Assembly (NCBI RefSeq): GCF_000470655.1
Contig: NC_021921.1
Coordinates: forward strand, 682,001-746,000
Length of the DNA stretch: 64,000 bases
Reading direction: 5' to 3'
Source: Halorhabdus tiamatea SARL4B
GTDB taxonomy: Archaea; Halobacteriota; Halobacteria; Halobacteriales; Haloarculaceae
The notes beneath the pieces were generated by a model. It saw only the letters and a list, made by a program, of their open reading frames with translations. It did not search any database and had not been told where the DNA came from. Below are positions 8,987-16,667 of this stretch, piece by piece. Positions within the stretch are counted from its first letter, which is position 1. Each line of letters begins with the position of its first letter. Made by a program: the position numbers and the translations under genes.

Positions 8987-11338
8987 CTATTCCACCGTAT
9001 CGACGCTCGTCTCCGTAAGATACGTCCGAGCGGACCGCGGGACGACCTTCGTGTCCGTGACCTCGAAATCAGCAGTGTCGACGATCTCGGCGGCGGATTT
9101 CCCGACGCGGAGTTCGTAGGGGCCTTCCTCGACGGCGAGGTTCATATCGAGATCGTGGTACGCGAGCTGGGTCGCGTCGAAGGAGAACGTGACGCGCTTG
9201 GTTTCGCCGGGTTCGAGGTGGACACGTTCGAAGCCGAGCAGTTCCTGGACGGGACGGGCCTGGCTCGGGTTCTCGGCGTGCTGGTAGAGCTGGACGACGT
9301 CGTCACCGGCGACGTCACCTGCATTGGTCACCGTGACGCTCGCGGTGAGCGTCCCCATCGGCGCGACCGTCTCGGCGTCGACTTCGAGATCGCCGTACTC
9401 AAAGTCGGTGTAGGAGAGCCCATAGCCGAAGGAGTACAGCGGTTCGCCGTCCATGTAGACGTGCTCCTCGTTGGCAGAGTTGGGCTTGCGGCTGTAGTAG
9501 ACCGGCTGCTGGCCGACGGATTTGGGAACCGACACCGGCAGGTGCCCGCTCGGGTTGTACTCGCCGAAGAGCACGTCCGCGATGGCGGTGCCGCCTTCCT
9601 GACCCGGCAGCCAGGCGTGCAGCAAGGCCGGGACGCTCTCGGCTATCTCCGGGATCGCGTGGGGTTTACCGCTGACCTGGACGACGATGAGTGGCGTGTC
9701 AGTCTCGGCGAGACGGTCGACCAGCGCTTCCTGAACGCCCGGTAGCTCGAGGTCCGTGACGTCACAGTTCTCGCCGCTGGTCGGGACATCGGGCAGTTCG
9801 GCCGGGTTCTCACGGTCCGCGAAGTCGATGTCCGAGCGCGCGCCGACGCAGGCGACGGCCAGGTCCGCGTCGGCGACGGTCTCCTCGGCAGCATCGAACC
9901 CGTCAGTCGAGGGGCCGGTCATCGTCGCACCCTCGACGTACTCGACGTCGAAGCCGGCCGTCTCGCCCCTTGCCTCGAGCGCATCCCGTGGCGTGACAGA
10001 CTCGAAGTCACCGGCTTCCTCGGTGTCGAAGCGGGCAGCGTGGGTGTAATCGCCGACCTGTGCCCGGCCGTCGTCGGCCTGCGGGCCGACGAGCGCGACC
10101 GAGTCCAACTCCCCACCTGCCAGCGGCAGGAGGCCATCGTTCTCCAGCAGCGTGATCGACTCGCGAGCGGCCCGAGCGGCGAGTTCGGTTTGCTCGTCAG
10201 TGTCGAAGGGCTCGGTGGCAGCATCGGGGTCGACGTAGGGGTCGTCGAACACGCCGGACTCGATCTTCGCCCGGAGCACTCGACGGACAGCGGTGTCGAC
10301 CGTCGCCTCGCTTAACTCGCCGTCCTCGACGGCCTTGCGGAGGTTCTCGTCATAACAGTCGGTCGCCGGGAGTTCGACGTCCAGACCCGCCTCCAGGGCG
10401 GCGACGCCGGCCTCGCGCTGGGTGTCGGCGATGCCGTGCTCTTCCTTGAGCAAGTCGACGCTGAAGTAGTCCGCGACGACGTGGCCGTCGAAGCCCCACT
10501 CGCCACGGAGGACGTCCGTCAGCAGCCACTCGGAACTCGCACACGGCACGCCGTCGATGTCGTGATAGGCGTTCATCACGGCCCTGGCGTCGGCTTCCTG
10601 AATCGCGACCTCGAAGGGGTAGAGGTGGACCTCCCGGAGTTCGCGCTCGCCGATCTGGACCGACGAGCGGTTCTTGCCACCCTCGCCGCTGCCGTGGGCC
10701 GCGAAGTGCTTCAGCGTCGCGTCGATCCCCTCGCCATCACTCTGGAGTCCGGCGACGTAGGCGGCACCCAGCGCCCCGACGAGCTGTGGGTCCTCGCCGT
10801 AGGTCTCCTCGACGCGGCCCCACCGCATGTCCCGGGAGACATCGAGCACGGGCGAGAGGGCTTGCACCGTTCCCACGGCATCGAGTCGGGTCCGGATCGA
10901 GTCCGTGATCGATTCGACGAGCGCCGGCGACCAGGTGCTCGCCAGCCCGATCGACTGCGGGAATATGGTGCCACCCGGGCCCCGATAGCCGGTCAGACAC
11001 TCCTCGTGTTCGATCGCTGGGATCCCCAGGCGCGTCTCCTCGACGAGGTATCGCTGGAGTTCGTTGATCGTCTCGGCCGCGTCTTCGGGGTCGAGAAGGC
11101 CCTGACTGGCGACCTGGGTCAGATGGCCGATCCCATCGCCGAGGTACTCCTCGACGACGTCCTCGACGAGTTCGCCGTCGTCGTCGAGCATCTCCTTCTC
11201 GGGAATCGTCCCGATCTGTCGTGGGGTGACCGAGCCGAGCTGGGCGGCTTTCTCCTCGAGGGTCATCTCCGCGAGCAACGCGTCGATCCGGCGCTCGGTC
11301 GGTGCCGTCGAGTCCTGAAGAATGTCAGAATCAGTCAT
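8987..11338 (-). CDS. bglX: GH3 family beta-glucosidase/beta-xylosidase
   Basis: A 783-residue family 3 glycoside hydrolase. It has the N-terminal TIM-barrel domain ('KHFAAHGSGEGGKNRS' substrate-binding Lys-His about 210-211; catalytic nucleophile D290 in 'GHVVADYFS'), the alpha/beta sandwich domain (about 380-610) and a C-terminal fibronectin-III-like domain (about 650-760, 'TVTNAGDVAGDDVVQLY'). The ATG at 11338 (MTDSDILQ) fits the family better than the in-frame codon at 11377. There is no signal peptide, so a cytoplasmic enzyme hydrolysing cellobiose- or xylobiose-type oligomers is expected. The specificity (glucose or xylose) cannot be fixed by eye. It is followed on the same strand by nothing close; a separate operator-like palindrome lies upstream. 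Confidence 0.93.
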   Translation of the reverse strand: MTDSDILQDSTAPTERRIDALLAEMTLEEKAAQLGSVTPRQIGTIPEKEMLDDDGELVEDVVEEYLGDGIGHLTQVASQGLLDPEDAAETINELQRYLVEETRLGIPAIEHEECLTGYRGPGGTIFPQSIGLASTWSPALVESITDSIRTRLDAVGTVQALSPVLDVSRDMRWGRVEETYGEDPQLVGALGAAYVAGLQSDGEGIDATLKHFAAHGSGEGGKNRSSVQIGERELREVHLYPFEVAIQEADARAVMNAYHDIDGVPCASSEWLLTDVLRGEWGFDGHVVADYFSVDLLKEEHGIADTQREAGVAALEAGLDVELPATDCYDENLRKAVEDGELSEATVDTAVRRVLRAKIESGVFDDPYVDPDAATEPFDTDEQTELAARAARESITLLENDGLLPLAGGELDSVALVGPQADDGRAQVGDYTHAARFDTEEAGDFESVTPRDALEARGETAGFDVEYVEGATMTGPSTDGFDAAEETVADADLAVACVGARSDIDFADRENPAELPDVPTSGENCDVTDLELPGVQEALVDRLAETDTPLIVVQVSGKPHAIPEIAESVPALLHAWLPGQEGGTAIADVLFGEYNPSGHLPVSVPKSVGQQPVYYSRKPNSANEEHVYMDGEPLYSFGYGLSYTDFEYGDLEVDAETVAPMGTLTASVTVTNAGDVAGDDVVQLYQHAENPSQARPVQELLGFERVHLEPGETKRVTFSFDATQLAYHDLDMNLAVEEGPYELRVGKSAAEIVDTADFEVTDTKVVPRSARTYLTETSVDTVE

Positions 11339-11376
11339 CGGAATACCGTCCAGTAGTGCTCGGGTGGAGCCATTCA

Positions 11377-11390
11377 ACGTTTCGGAACGT
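11377..11390. promoter_or_regulatory. Inverted repeat upstream of the GH3 gene
   Basis: ACGTT-TCGG-AACGT lies about 40 bp upstream of the GH3 ATG. It overlaps an 11-mer (TTTCGGAACGT) that recurs at 16259-16269 downstream of the uronate isomerase gene. It is an operator candidate. Confidence 0.35.
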
Positions 11391-11476
11391 ACACACCCAC
11401 AATCACAAGCAGCACACAGAAATCGAACAGATGTCGACGCGAAGCAGTCCGTCCGACGGGGTACTCGAACAGGTTC

Positions 11477-12271
11477 TCAGGGCTCGCGGTACCCCCAGCC
11501 GTCGGCGCTCCAGCCGCCGTCGGCGTGGAGGACTTCGCCAGTGACGAAGTGATCGTCGCGGGCAAGGAAGAGAATGTTCTCGGCCATCTCCTCGGGCGTC
11601 CCGTAGCGACCGACCGGCGTCCGTCGGCGGATGTCCTCGTTGGAGTAGTCGGCGGAGTCCTGGGTCTGTTCGGTGATGTCGGTGTAGATATATCCCGGGG
11701 CCAGCGCGTTCACGTAGATGTCCTCGCTGGCCCACTCGATCGCGAGCGTCCGCGTGAGGTTGATGACGCCGCCCTTCGAGGCGTTGTACGGCGAGCGCTT
11801 CTGGAGGCCCATCTGGCCCATCATCGACGCCATGTTGACGATCGAGCCGCCCTCCTCCTGTTCGAGCATCTGCTGACCCGCGATCTTCGAGCCGATGAAC
11901 ACGCCCGTGAGGTTGACGTCGATAACCCACCGCCAGTCGTCGATGTCCATCTCCTCGGCGGGGGCGATCTTGGTCACGCCCGCGTTGTTGACCATCACGT
12001 CCAGCGAGCCGTACTCGGAGACAGTGGCGTCGACGGCGACCTGAACGTCCTCGACCTCGGAGACGTCGGTCTCGACGTACTTGGCCTCGCCGTCGTGGTC
12101 AGCCGCGTTGATGACCTCGTGGGTCGGCGTCCCGCCGGTCTGTGGTTCCTCCTGAATGTCGGCGACGGTGACGTTCGCGCCCGCTTCCCCGAAGCGTTTC
12201 GCGATCGCGCGTCCGATTCCCGACGACGCCCCGGTGACAACGACTGCGCTGTCTGCAAACTGGTCTGTCAT
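11477..12271 (-). CDS. SDR-family oxidoreductase, probable mannonate/fructuronate step
   Basis: A 264-residue short-chain dehydrogenase/reductase. The cofactor motif TGASSGIG is at 13-20, the NNAG motif at 95-98, and the catalytic residues are N120, S149, Y162 and K166 ('SPYNASKGG'). D38 after the second strand suggests NAD(H) preference. It is divergent from mannonate dehydratase, with which it shares a 154-bp intergenic region, and it is near the uronate isomerase. The context suggests reduction of D-fructuronate to D-mannonate, a step done by UxuB in bacteria; no uxuB homologue is seen here. The substrate assignment is inference from the neighbourhood. A gluconate 5-dehydrogenase-like role is the main alternative. 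Confidence 0.88.
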   Translation of the reverse strand: MTDQFADSAVVVTGASSGIGRAIAKRFGEAGANVTVADIQEEPQTGGTPTHEVINAADHDGEAKYVETDVSEVEDVQVAVDATVSEYGSLDVMVNNAGVTKIAPAEEMDIDDWRWVIDVNLTGVFIGSKIAGQQMLEQEEGGSIVNMASMMGQMGLQKRSPYNASKGGVINLTRTLAIEWASEDIYVNALAPGYIYTDITEQTQDSADYSNEDIRRRTPVGRYGTPEEMAENILFLARDDHFVTGEVLHADGGWSADGWGYREP

Positions 12272-12338
12272 GGTTTTCCTCGTCTAATGGCAAACCAGAA
12301 GCTCACTTCAAGCCGTCGATGCGGCCTCCGTGATGGTG

Positions 12339-12355
12339 TTTCGGTCGTCCCGAAA
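12339..12355. promoter_or_regulatory. Inverted repeat in the SDR/uxuA divergent promoter region
   Basis: TTTCGG-N5-CCGAAA lies in the middle of the intergenic region between the divergent SDR and mannonate dehydratase genes. It is a candidate operator for both. A TATA-like AAAGATAAAATT at 12391-12402 sits 24 bp before the uxuA start. Confidence 0.4.
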
Positions 12356-12425
12356 ACCGGATCTCGGTGGCTGCATCGGCGGGTATAGCGAAAGATAAAA
12401 TTGTCCACGTTCGAAAGTCGCGGTC

Positions 12426-13385
12426 ATGGACACCGCACTAATGCTTCCCCCGCGTCCCGACGAGCGCTGGACTTTCGCCAAGCAGCTCGGCGTCGACACC
12501 GCAGTCGTGCGCTTCTGGGGCGTCGAGGGCGAGTGGTGGGACTACGACACCTTGATGCAGACCAAGAGTCGCTTCGAGGACCACGGCTTCGACCTCGACG
12601 TCGTCGAGGACCGCCCGCCGATGGAGAAGACAGTGCTGGGTAAGGAGGGCCGCGACGAGGAGATCGAGGCCGTCAAGCAACTCCTCCGAAACATGGGCCG
12701 GCTCGACATCGACGTCTACAGCTGGGTGTGGACGGAACTCCCCCTTGGCGTCATCCGGACCTCGGACTCGCTGCCCGGTCGCGGCGGCTCCAAGCGGATC
12801 GGCTACGATCACAAGTGGATGGAGCAGGCTGAGGATCACCCCGAGGCCGGCATCACCGAGGAAGAGCTTTGGGACAACCTGGAATACTTCCTGAACGAAG
12901 TCGTGCCCGTCGCCGAGGAAGCCGGCGTCAAGATGGCGCTGCATCCCGACGACCCGCCGCTGTCACCGATCCGCGGCGTCCCGCGAATCGTCACCTCTCT
13001 CGAAGATTACGAGCGGATTTTGGACCTCTATGACAGCCCGAACCACGGCGTCAACTTCTGTCAGGGGAACTTCGGGGCGATGGAAGTCGATACCGACGAA
13101 GCCATCGAGGCCCTCGGCGAGAAGATCCACTTCGTTCACTTCCGGGACGTCGAGGGGACGCCCGACTCCTTCGCTGAGACCTGGCACGACGACGGGCCGA
13201 CGGACATGCTCTCGACGATGCAGACCTACGCTGACGTCGGCTTTGATGGGCCGGTCCGGCCGGATCACGTCCCGCGGATGGTCGGCGAGGAGGACCGCGA
13301 GGAGACGATGGCCGGCTACACCGACATGGGCCGGCTGTTCGCCGTCGGCTACATGAAGGGGCTGCTCGAAGCCGTCGAGGAGTGA
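12426..13385 (+). CDS. uxuA: Mannonate dehydratase
   Basis: A 319-residue UxuA-type mannonate dehydratase (TIM-barrel, Mn2+/Fe2+ dependent), converting D-mannonate to 2-keto-3-deoxy-D-gluconate. Conserved segments include 'VVRFWGVEGEWWDYD' (27-41), 'MALHPDDPPLSPIRG' (about 179-193), the metal-site cysteine in 'NFCQGNFGAM' and 'FVHFRDVEG'. It is slightly shorter than many bacterial UxuA proteins (about 350-390), as is common for the archaeal branch. The ATG follows a TATA box at a leaderless distance. With the SDR and UxaC it completes the isomerase route of glucuronate breakdown; KDG kinase and aldolase are not in this window. Confidence 0.95.
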   Translation: MDTALMLPPRPDERWTFAKQLGVDTAVVRFWGVEGEWWDYDTLMQTKSRFEDHGFDLDVVEDRPPMEKTVLGKEGRDEEIEAVKQLLRNMGRLDIDVYSWVWTELPLGVIRTSDSLPGRGGSKRIGYDHKWMEQAEDHPEAGITEEELWDNLEYFLNEVVPVAEEAGVKMALHPDDPPLSPIRGVPRIVTSLEDYERILDLYDSPNHGVNFCQGNFGAMEVDTDEAIEALGEKIHFVHFRDVEGTPDSFAETWHDDGPTDMLSTMQTYADVGFDGPVRPDHVPRMVGEEDREETMAGYTDMGRLFAVGYMKGLLEAVEE

Positions 13386-13465
13386 GGAAATGCGGTTCCA
13401 CGAAAGTGCGGTGCAATGAGAGTAGCGGAGATCTGAAAAGCGAAGGACACCGCTGACTGGTCACG

Positions 13466-14053
13466 CTACAGCAGGACTGCTGAAACGCTGATAATCGACA
13501 AAATAAATCCAAAAATAACGGCGATATTCAACAATACGGACTTTTTGCTCGGTGTTCCCCGCCCCATCTTCTTCGCGTGTTCGTATGCAGTCCGGAAGTG
13601 TTTGATGCTGTCTTCGAGCGAATTCGCCTTTGTCTCTCTCCCACGGCTCATTCGATTCGATATTTTGTCCTCCCTCTCGTTGAACTCCTCGTCGCTCATG
13701 TGCTCCAGCAGAGCAATCCTATATACGCTCTCGGGTAACCTGCTGCTGTACGTCTCTTCGAGTTCCTTTTCAGTAGCAGATTGTGCGCTGTCATATGCTG
13801 CCCGTTTGATGTGGGCCTCCATCTCCCCCAAGTTCTCCCGTGCTTTCGGTATGTCCCCGTCATCAATATTCTGAAAGATTTTGCTCATATGATCTAGCGC
13901 ATCCCGGAAGTTAGTCATAGCTAACCAGTTGTGTTCGCCACGAACCTCCTCAGCCCATATGTGAGTCTTTTTCGCCTGTGTGTACGGTTCGTCTAAGATA
14001 CGTTGAACTTCAGATAGTACCTCCTCTTCGTCTTCGGGCGGATCTGCAGACAT
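13466..14053 (-). CDS. Tail-anchored helical protein of unknown function
   Basis: A 195-residue protein not recognised by family. It is highly charged and predicted helical for residues 1-170, with heptad-like stretches around 75-105 and 145-165. It ends in a single hydrophobic segment (about 172-195, 'SVLLNIAVIFGFILSII...') preceded by basic residues, i.e. a tail-anchored topology with the bulk in the cytoplasm. Base composition is clearly more A+T-rich than the flanking sugar genes, suggesting acquisition. It starts 9 bp after the stop of the 107-residue gene upstream, so the two form an operon. Function unknown; a membrane-linked effector of a small conflict module is one possibility. Confidence 0.7.
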   Translation of the reverse strand: MSADPPEDEEEVLSEVQRILDEPYTQAKKTHIWAEEVRGEHNWLAMTNFRDALDHMSKIFQNIDDGDIPKARENLGEMEAHIKRAAYDSAQSATEKELEETYSSRLPESVYRIALLEHMSDEEFNEREDKISNRMSRGRETKANSLEDSIKHFRTAYEHAKKMGRGTPSKKSVLLNIAVIFGFILSIISVSAVLL

Positions 14054-14062
14054 ACAATTGAA

Positions 14063-14386
14063 TTATAAGCCGAGTTTTTCTTCGACGACTCGCTTCCGGT
14101 GTTGCAGCTCTTCCCTACTGACTGTTTTGAGACGGTCAGAGTCTCGATACCCCTCACGTGCACCGCGTGGATGGTACGGTTTGTGAATCTCAGTGCCGAG
14201 CTGCTCGTCGATCTCGCCCATACTCATCTCTTCCAGTTCCGCTACAGAAACATTCAATTCCGATGCGGTCTCTCGGACGAGGTCGTCGAAGAACTCCTCG
14301 GAACTCATAGAATCGAAATCAATGTCCTCTGCCACCGTCTTCTCGCTGTTTTCTTCATCGGTGGCATCATCAAAGAGTAACGTCAT
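14063..14386 (-). CDS. Small acidic protein of unknown function, first gene of a two-gene operon
   Basis: A 107-residue protein, not recognised. The first half is very acidic (residues 1-60), with helix-rich 'SSEEFFDDLVRETASELNVSVAELEEMSMGEIDEQLG'. The second half is basic ('KPYHPRGAREGYRDSDRLKTVSREELQHRKRVVEEKLGL') and could bind nucleic acid or a partner. The ATG at 14386 is chosen because a TATA-like AACTATTGT/ATACAAAACTATT (minus strand, 14405-14418) lies about 25 bp upstream; an in-frame extension to 14494 would run through this promoter and is unlikely. It is followed by the tail-anchored protein gene. Confidence 0.65.
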   Translation of the reverse strand: MTLLFDDATDEENSEKTVAEDIDFDSMSSEEFFDDLVRETASELNVSVAELEEMSMGEIDEQLGTEIHKPYHPRGAREGYRDSDRLKTVSREELQHRKRVVEEKLGL

Positions 14387-14724
14387 TGTGTGAATTAAGT
14401 GGACAATAGTTTTGTATGCCTTTCGGTATCCTCCGACGCCGAGTTGCCCCTCCCTACACCCATCTTTGGGCCAAAATCCGGGGTTTCCGCACAATTCATA
14501 TACTCACGGGCACACGGCGATGACACTTAAAAATTTCCCGGGAATCGACGCGTGAGCCCTGCTGCAAGGGGACGAGCGGAGTGCAGTACGTTCACAGCAT
14601 GAGACGTTCCCGTCACTCACACTGCCAAGAGATTCCCCCGGCTTGCGTCCATTCGATCTGCGACCGCCTCGTAAGGCAATGCAGTCTCGTAACTACTTAC
14701 TTCGGGGGCATCCGAAGTGACGAC
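14387..14724. other. Intergenic region before the uronate isomerase gene
   Basis: 338 bp without a convincing gene. It holds the divergent promoters of the small acidic-protein operon (TATA near 14405-14418, minus strand) and of uxaC, plus an operator-like inverted repeat at 14699-14718. An ORF extends uxaC upstream to 14581 but has no family similarity. Confidence 0.6.
14699..14718. promoter_or_regulatory. Inverted repeat immediately upstream of uxaC
   Basis: ACTTCGG-N6-CCGAAGT ends 6 bp before the uxaC ATG. It resembles the TTTCGG-N5-CCGAAA repeat in the uxuA/SDR region, suggesting a shared regulator. It could also form a short hairpin in the 5' end of the mRNA. Confidence 0.4.
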
Positions 14725-16092
14725 ATGGCGTTCCTCGAGGACGACTACTTACTGGAGACTGACGCGGCACTCGAACTGTACGACCACATCGCCGATCGAC
14801 CGATCGTCGATCCCCACAACCACATCGATCTGGCGGAGATCCTCACAAACGACACCTGGGACGACATCTGGGCGGTCGAGGGCGCGACCGACCACTACGT
14901 CTGGCAACTCATGCGCAAGCGCGGCGTCCCCGAGGCGAAGATCACCGGCGACGCCGCCAACCGCGAGAAGTGGGACGCCCTGGCCGAGACGCTGCCGATG
15001 ATGGCCGGCAACCCGACCTACGAGTGGCTCCACCTCGACCTCAAGCGCCGCTTTGGCATCGACAAGGAGGTCACGCCGGAGACCGCCGACGAAATCTGGG
15101 AAGAAACGAAGGCCCAACTCCAGACCGACGAGATGCGCCCCCAGGCAGTCCTCCGGGAGATGGACGTCGAGATCATCTGCTCGACCGACGATCCGACCTC
15201 CCGACTTGAGGCCCACGAGCGATTCGCCGAGGAGGTCGACGGCGTCGAACTCCATCCCACGTTCCGGCCCGACCGGGGGATGAAGATCGACAACGCGGAG
15301 TGGGCGACCTTCGTCGAGGAGCTGGACGCGGTCACCGAGGCCGACGTTTCCACCTTCGATGGCTTTCTCTCCGCATTCGAGGAACAACACCACTACTTCC
15401 GCGAACACGGCTGCAAAGCCTGTGACATCGGGACGGGGACGAACCCCCATTCGAAGCCCGTCAGCCAGGAACGGGCGGCGGAGATCTACGACGCCGCCCG
15501 CCGCGGTGAGAACCTCGATCCGGCGGCCGTCGAGGACTTCTGGGCGTTCATGCTCGAGTTCATCGGCGAGTTGAACGCCGAGGCGGGGTGGGTCACCCAG
15601 CTCCACGTCGGGGCCGTCCGGGACTACCGCGAGTCGCTGTTCGAGGACGTCGGCATCAACGCCGGCGGCGATGTCGCGACCCAGGACGTCGACATCGTCG
15701 CGGACCTCGATCACTTCCTCGATGCCTTCGACGGCGAGATGGAGATCGTCCTCTACACGCTCGATCCGACCCACTACCCGAGCGCGACCGTCGTCGCCCG
15801 GGCGTACCCGAACCTCTCGATCGGCCCGGCCTGGTGGTTCCACGACTCGCCGATGGGCATCGAAGAACAACTCGAAGAAGTCGCCTCGATCGACCTGCTG
15901 GCCAACCACGCCGGGATGGTCAGCGACTCCCGGAAGCTGGTCTCCTACGGCTCCCGCTTTGAGGTGTTCCGCCGCTCGCTCGCGAACGTCGTCGGGCGGA
16001 TGGTCGACCGCGGCCAGCTGTCGATGGAACGCGGCAAGGACCTCGTCGATCACCTGGCGTACGATCGGCCGAAGGAGCTCTACGGGTTCTGA
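14725..16092 (+). CDS. uxaC: Uronate isomerase (glucuronate isomerase)
   Basis: A 455-residue UxaC-family enzyme of the amidohydrolase-like superfamily (usual length about 465-490) that interconverts D-glucuronate and D-fructuronate. The metal-binding HxH lies at 31-33 in 'IVDPHNHIDLAEIL'. 'EIICSTDDPTS' (about 152-162) and 'HEHGCKACDIGTG'-like residues around 225-235 are family features, as is the 'WWFHDSP' segment near 370. The ATG at 14725 is chosen because the family N-terminus ('FLEDDYLLETDAALELYD') begins there. With the GH67 alpha-glucuronidase, SDR and UxuA it makes a pathway for glucuronate released from xylan. Confidence 0.95.
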   Translation: MAFLEDDYLLETDAALELYDHIADRPIVDPHNHIDLAEILTNDTWDDIWAVEGATDHYVWQLMRKRGVPEAKITGDAANREKWDALAETLPMMAGNPTYEWLHLDLKRRFGIDKEVTPETADEIWEETKAQLQTDEMRPQAVLREMDVEIICSTDDPTSRLEAHERFAEEVDGVELHPTFRPDRGMKIDNAEWATFVEELDAVTEADVSTFDGFLSAFEEQHHYFREHGCKACDIGTGTNPHSKPVSQERAAEIYDAARRGENLDPAAVEDFWAFMLEFIGELNAEAGWVTQLHVGAVRDYRESLFEDVGINAGGDVATQDVDIVADLDHFLDAFDGEMEIVLYTLDPTHYPSATVVARAYPNLSIGPAWWFHDSPMGIEEQLEEVASIDLLANHAGMVSDSRKLVSYGSRFEVFRRSLANVVGRMVDRGQLSMERGKDLVDHLAYDRPKELYGF

Positions 16093-16309
16093 AGAGATTA
16101 TCCGCAGAGACTCCGAGTAGTTGTAACGATGCAATCAGTCACTGGGCTGTTTTGATTTAGGACGAAAAATACCAATAGTGGCTGGGATATTTGAGGTGAT
16201 TCCGCTGGCGGCTCCTGTTTTTCTATTTCGAATACAGTACGGGTCTTTAGGCGCCTGATTTCGGAACGTAAACGATCGCTACCGCGAAGCGGTGAAAGCC
16301 CTCACCCGC

Positions 16310-16378
16310 TCGTGGCCGCTGCGTGACATATTCTCGCTCGCTCCGCTCACTCGAATAGAGGTCACGCAGCGGCCACGA
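16310..16378. repeat. Long inverted repeat, 18-bp stem
   Basis: The arms at 16310-16327 and 16361-16378 are perfectly complementary over 18 bp and are separated by 33 nt. The arm sequence is TCGTGGCCGCTGCGTGAC. It could be a transcription terminator of uxaC, a MITE-like remnant or a structured RNA. Confidence 0.7.
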
Positions 16379-16385
16379 GACGGAT

Positions 16386-16463
16386 TCGCCCTTTCATTCC
16401 ACCAAGCAGACTATAGCCGCAGACCGGCTATGCAACCGAATTCCTGGTGGAATGAAAGGGCGA
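16386..16463. repeat. Long inverted repeat, 19-bp stem with internal stem
   Basis: The arms at 16386-16404 and 16445-16463 pair perfectly over 19 bp (TCGCCCTTTCATTCCACCA). Inside is a second inverted repeat (ATAGCCG 16413-16419 with CGGCTAT 16425-16431). The structure is consistent with a small mobile palindromic element or an RNA hairpin. Confidence 0.7.
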
Positions 16464-16659
16464 GGATCGGTCGCGAGCCGAAACGACGCAAGCACCGGAG
16501 CGACCGAACGAAGTGAGAGAGTGAGGAGCGCAGCGAGCGCGTGGCCGAGCGTAGCGAGGCCACGGTTGCTCGAACGGTGAGCGAAGCGAGCCGTGAGAGT
16601 TGCAGGCCGCGAGCGGTCCGAGGGCTTTCGACGATTTTTGAATAAAGTCACTATACCGC

Positions 16660-16667
16660 CACAAATT
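16660..16667. repeat. Target-site duplication, left copy
   Basis: CACAAATT directly abuts the left terminal inverted repeat; an identical copy is at 18114-18121. An 8-bp duplication is typical of ISH6-type elements. Confidence 0.9.

Larger units (their letters stand above)
16093..16659. other. Non-coding region with two long hairpins, upstream of the IS element
   Basis: About 570 bp with no credible gene. It contains two long inverted repeats (16310-16378 and 16386-16463), followed by a stretch (16500-16620) rich in short self-complementary 'GAGCGNAGCGAGC'-type units common in haloarchaeal intergenic DNA. The ISH6-type element is inserted at its right end. Confidence 0.6.

Noticed and set aside
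14387-14580. Possible tRNA or ncRNA gene
   Set aside because: No cloverleaf, no T-loop consensus and no conserved stems found by eye.
14749-16134. 461-codon minus-strand ORF over uxaC
   Set aside because: It mirrors UxaC codon bias; no motif or plausible composition.
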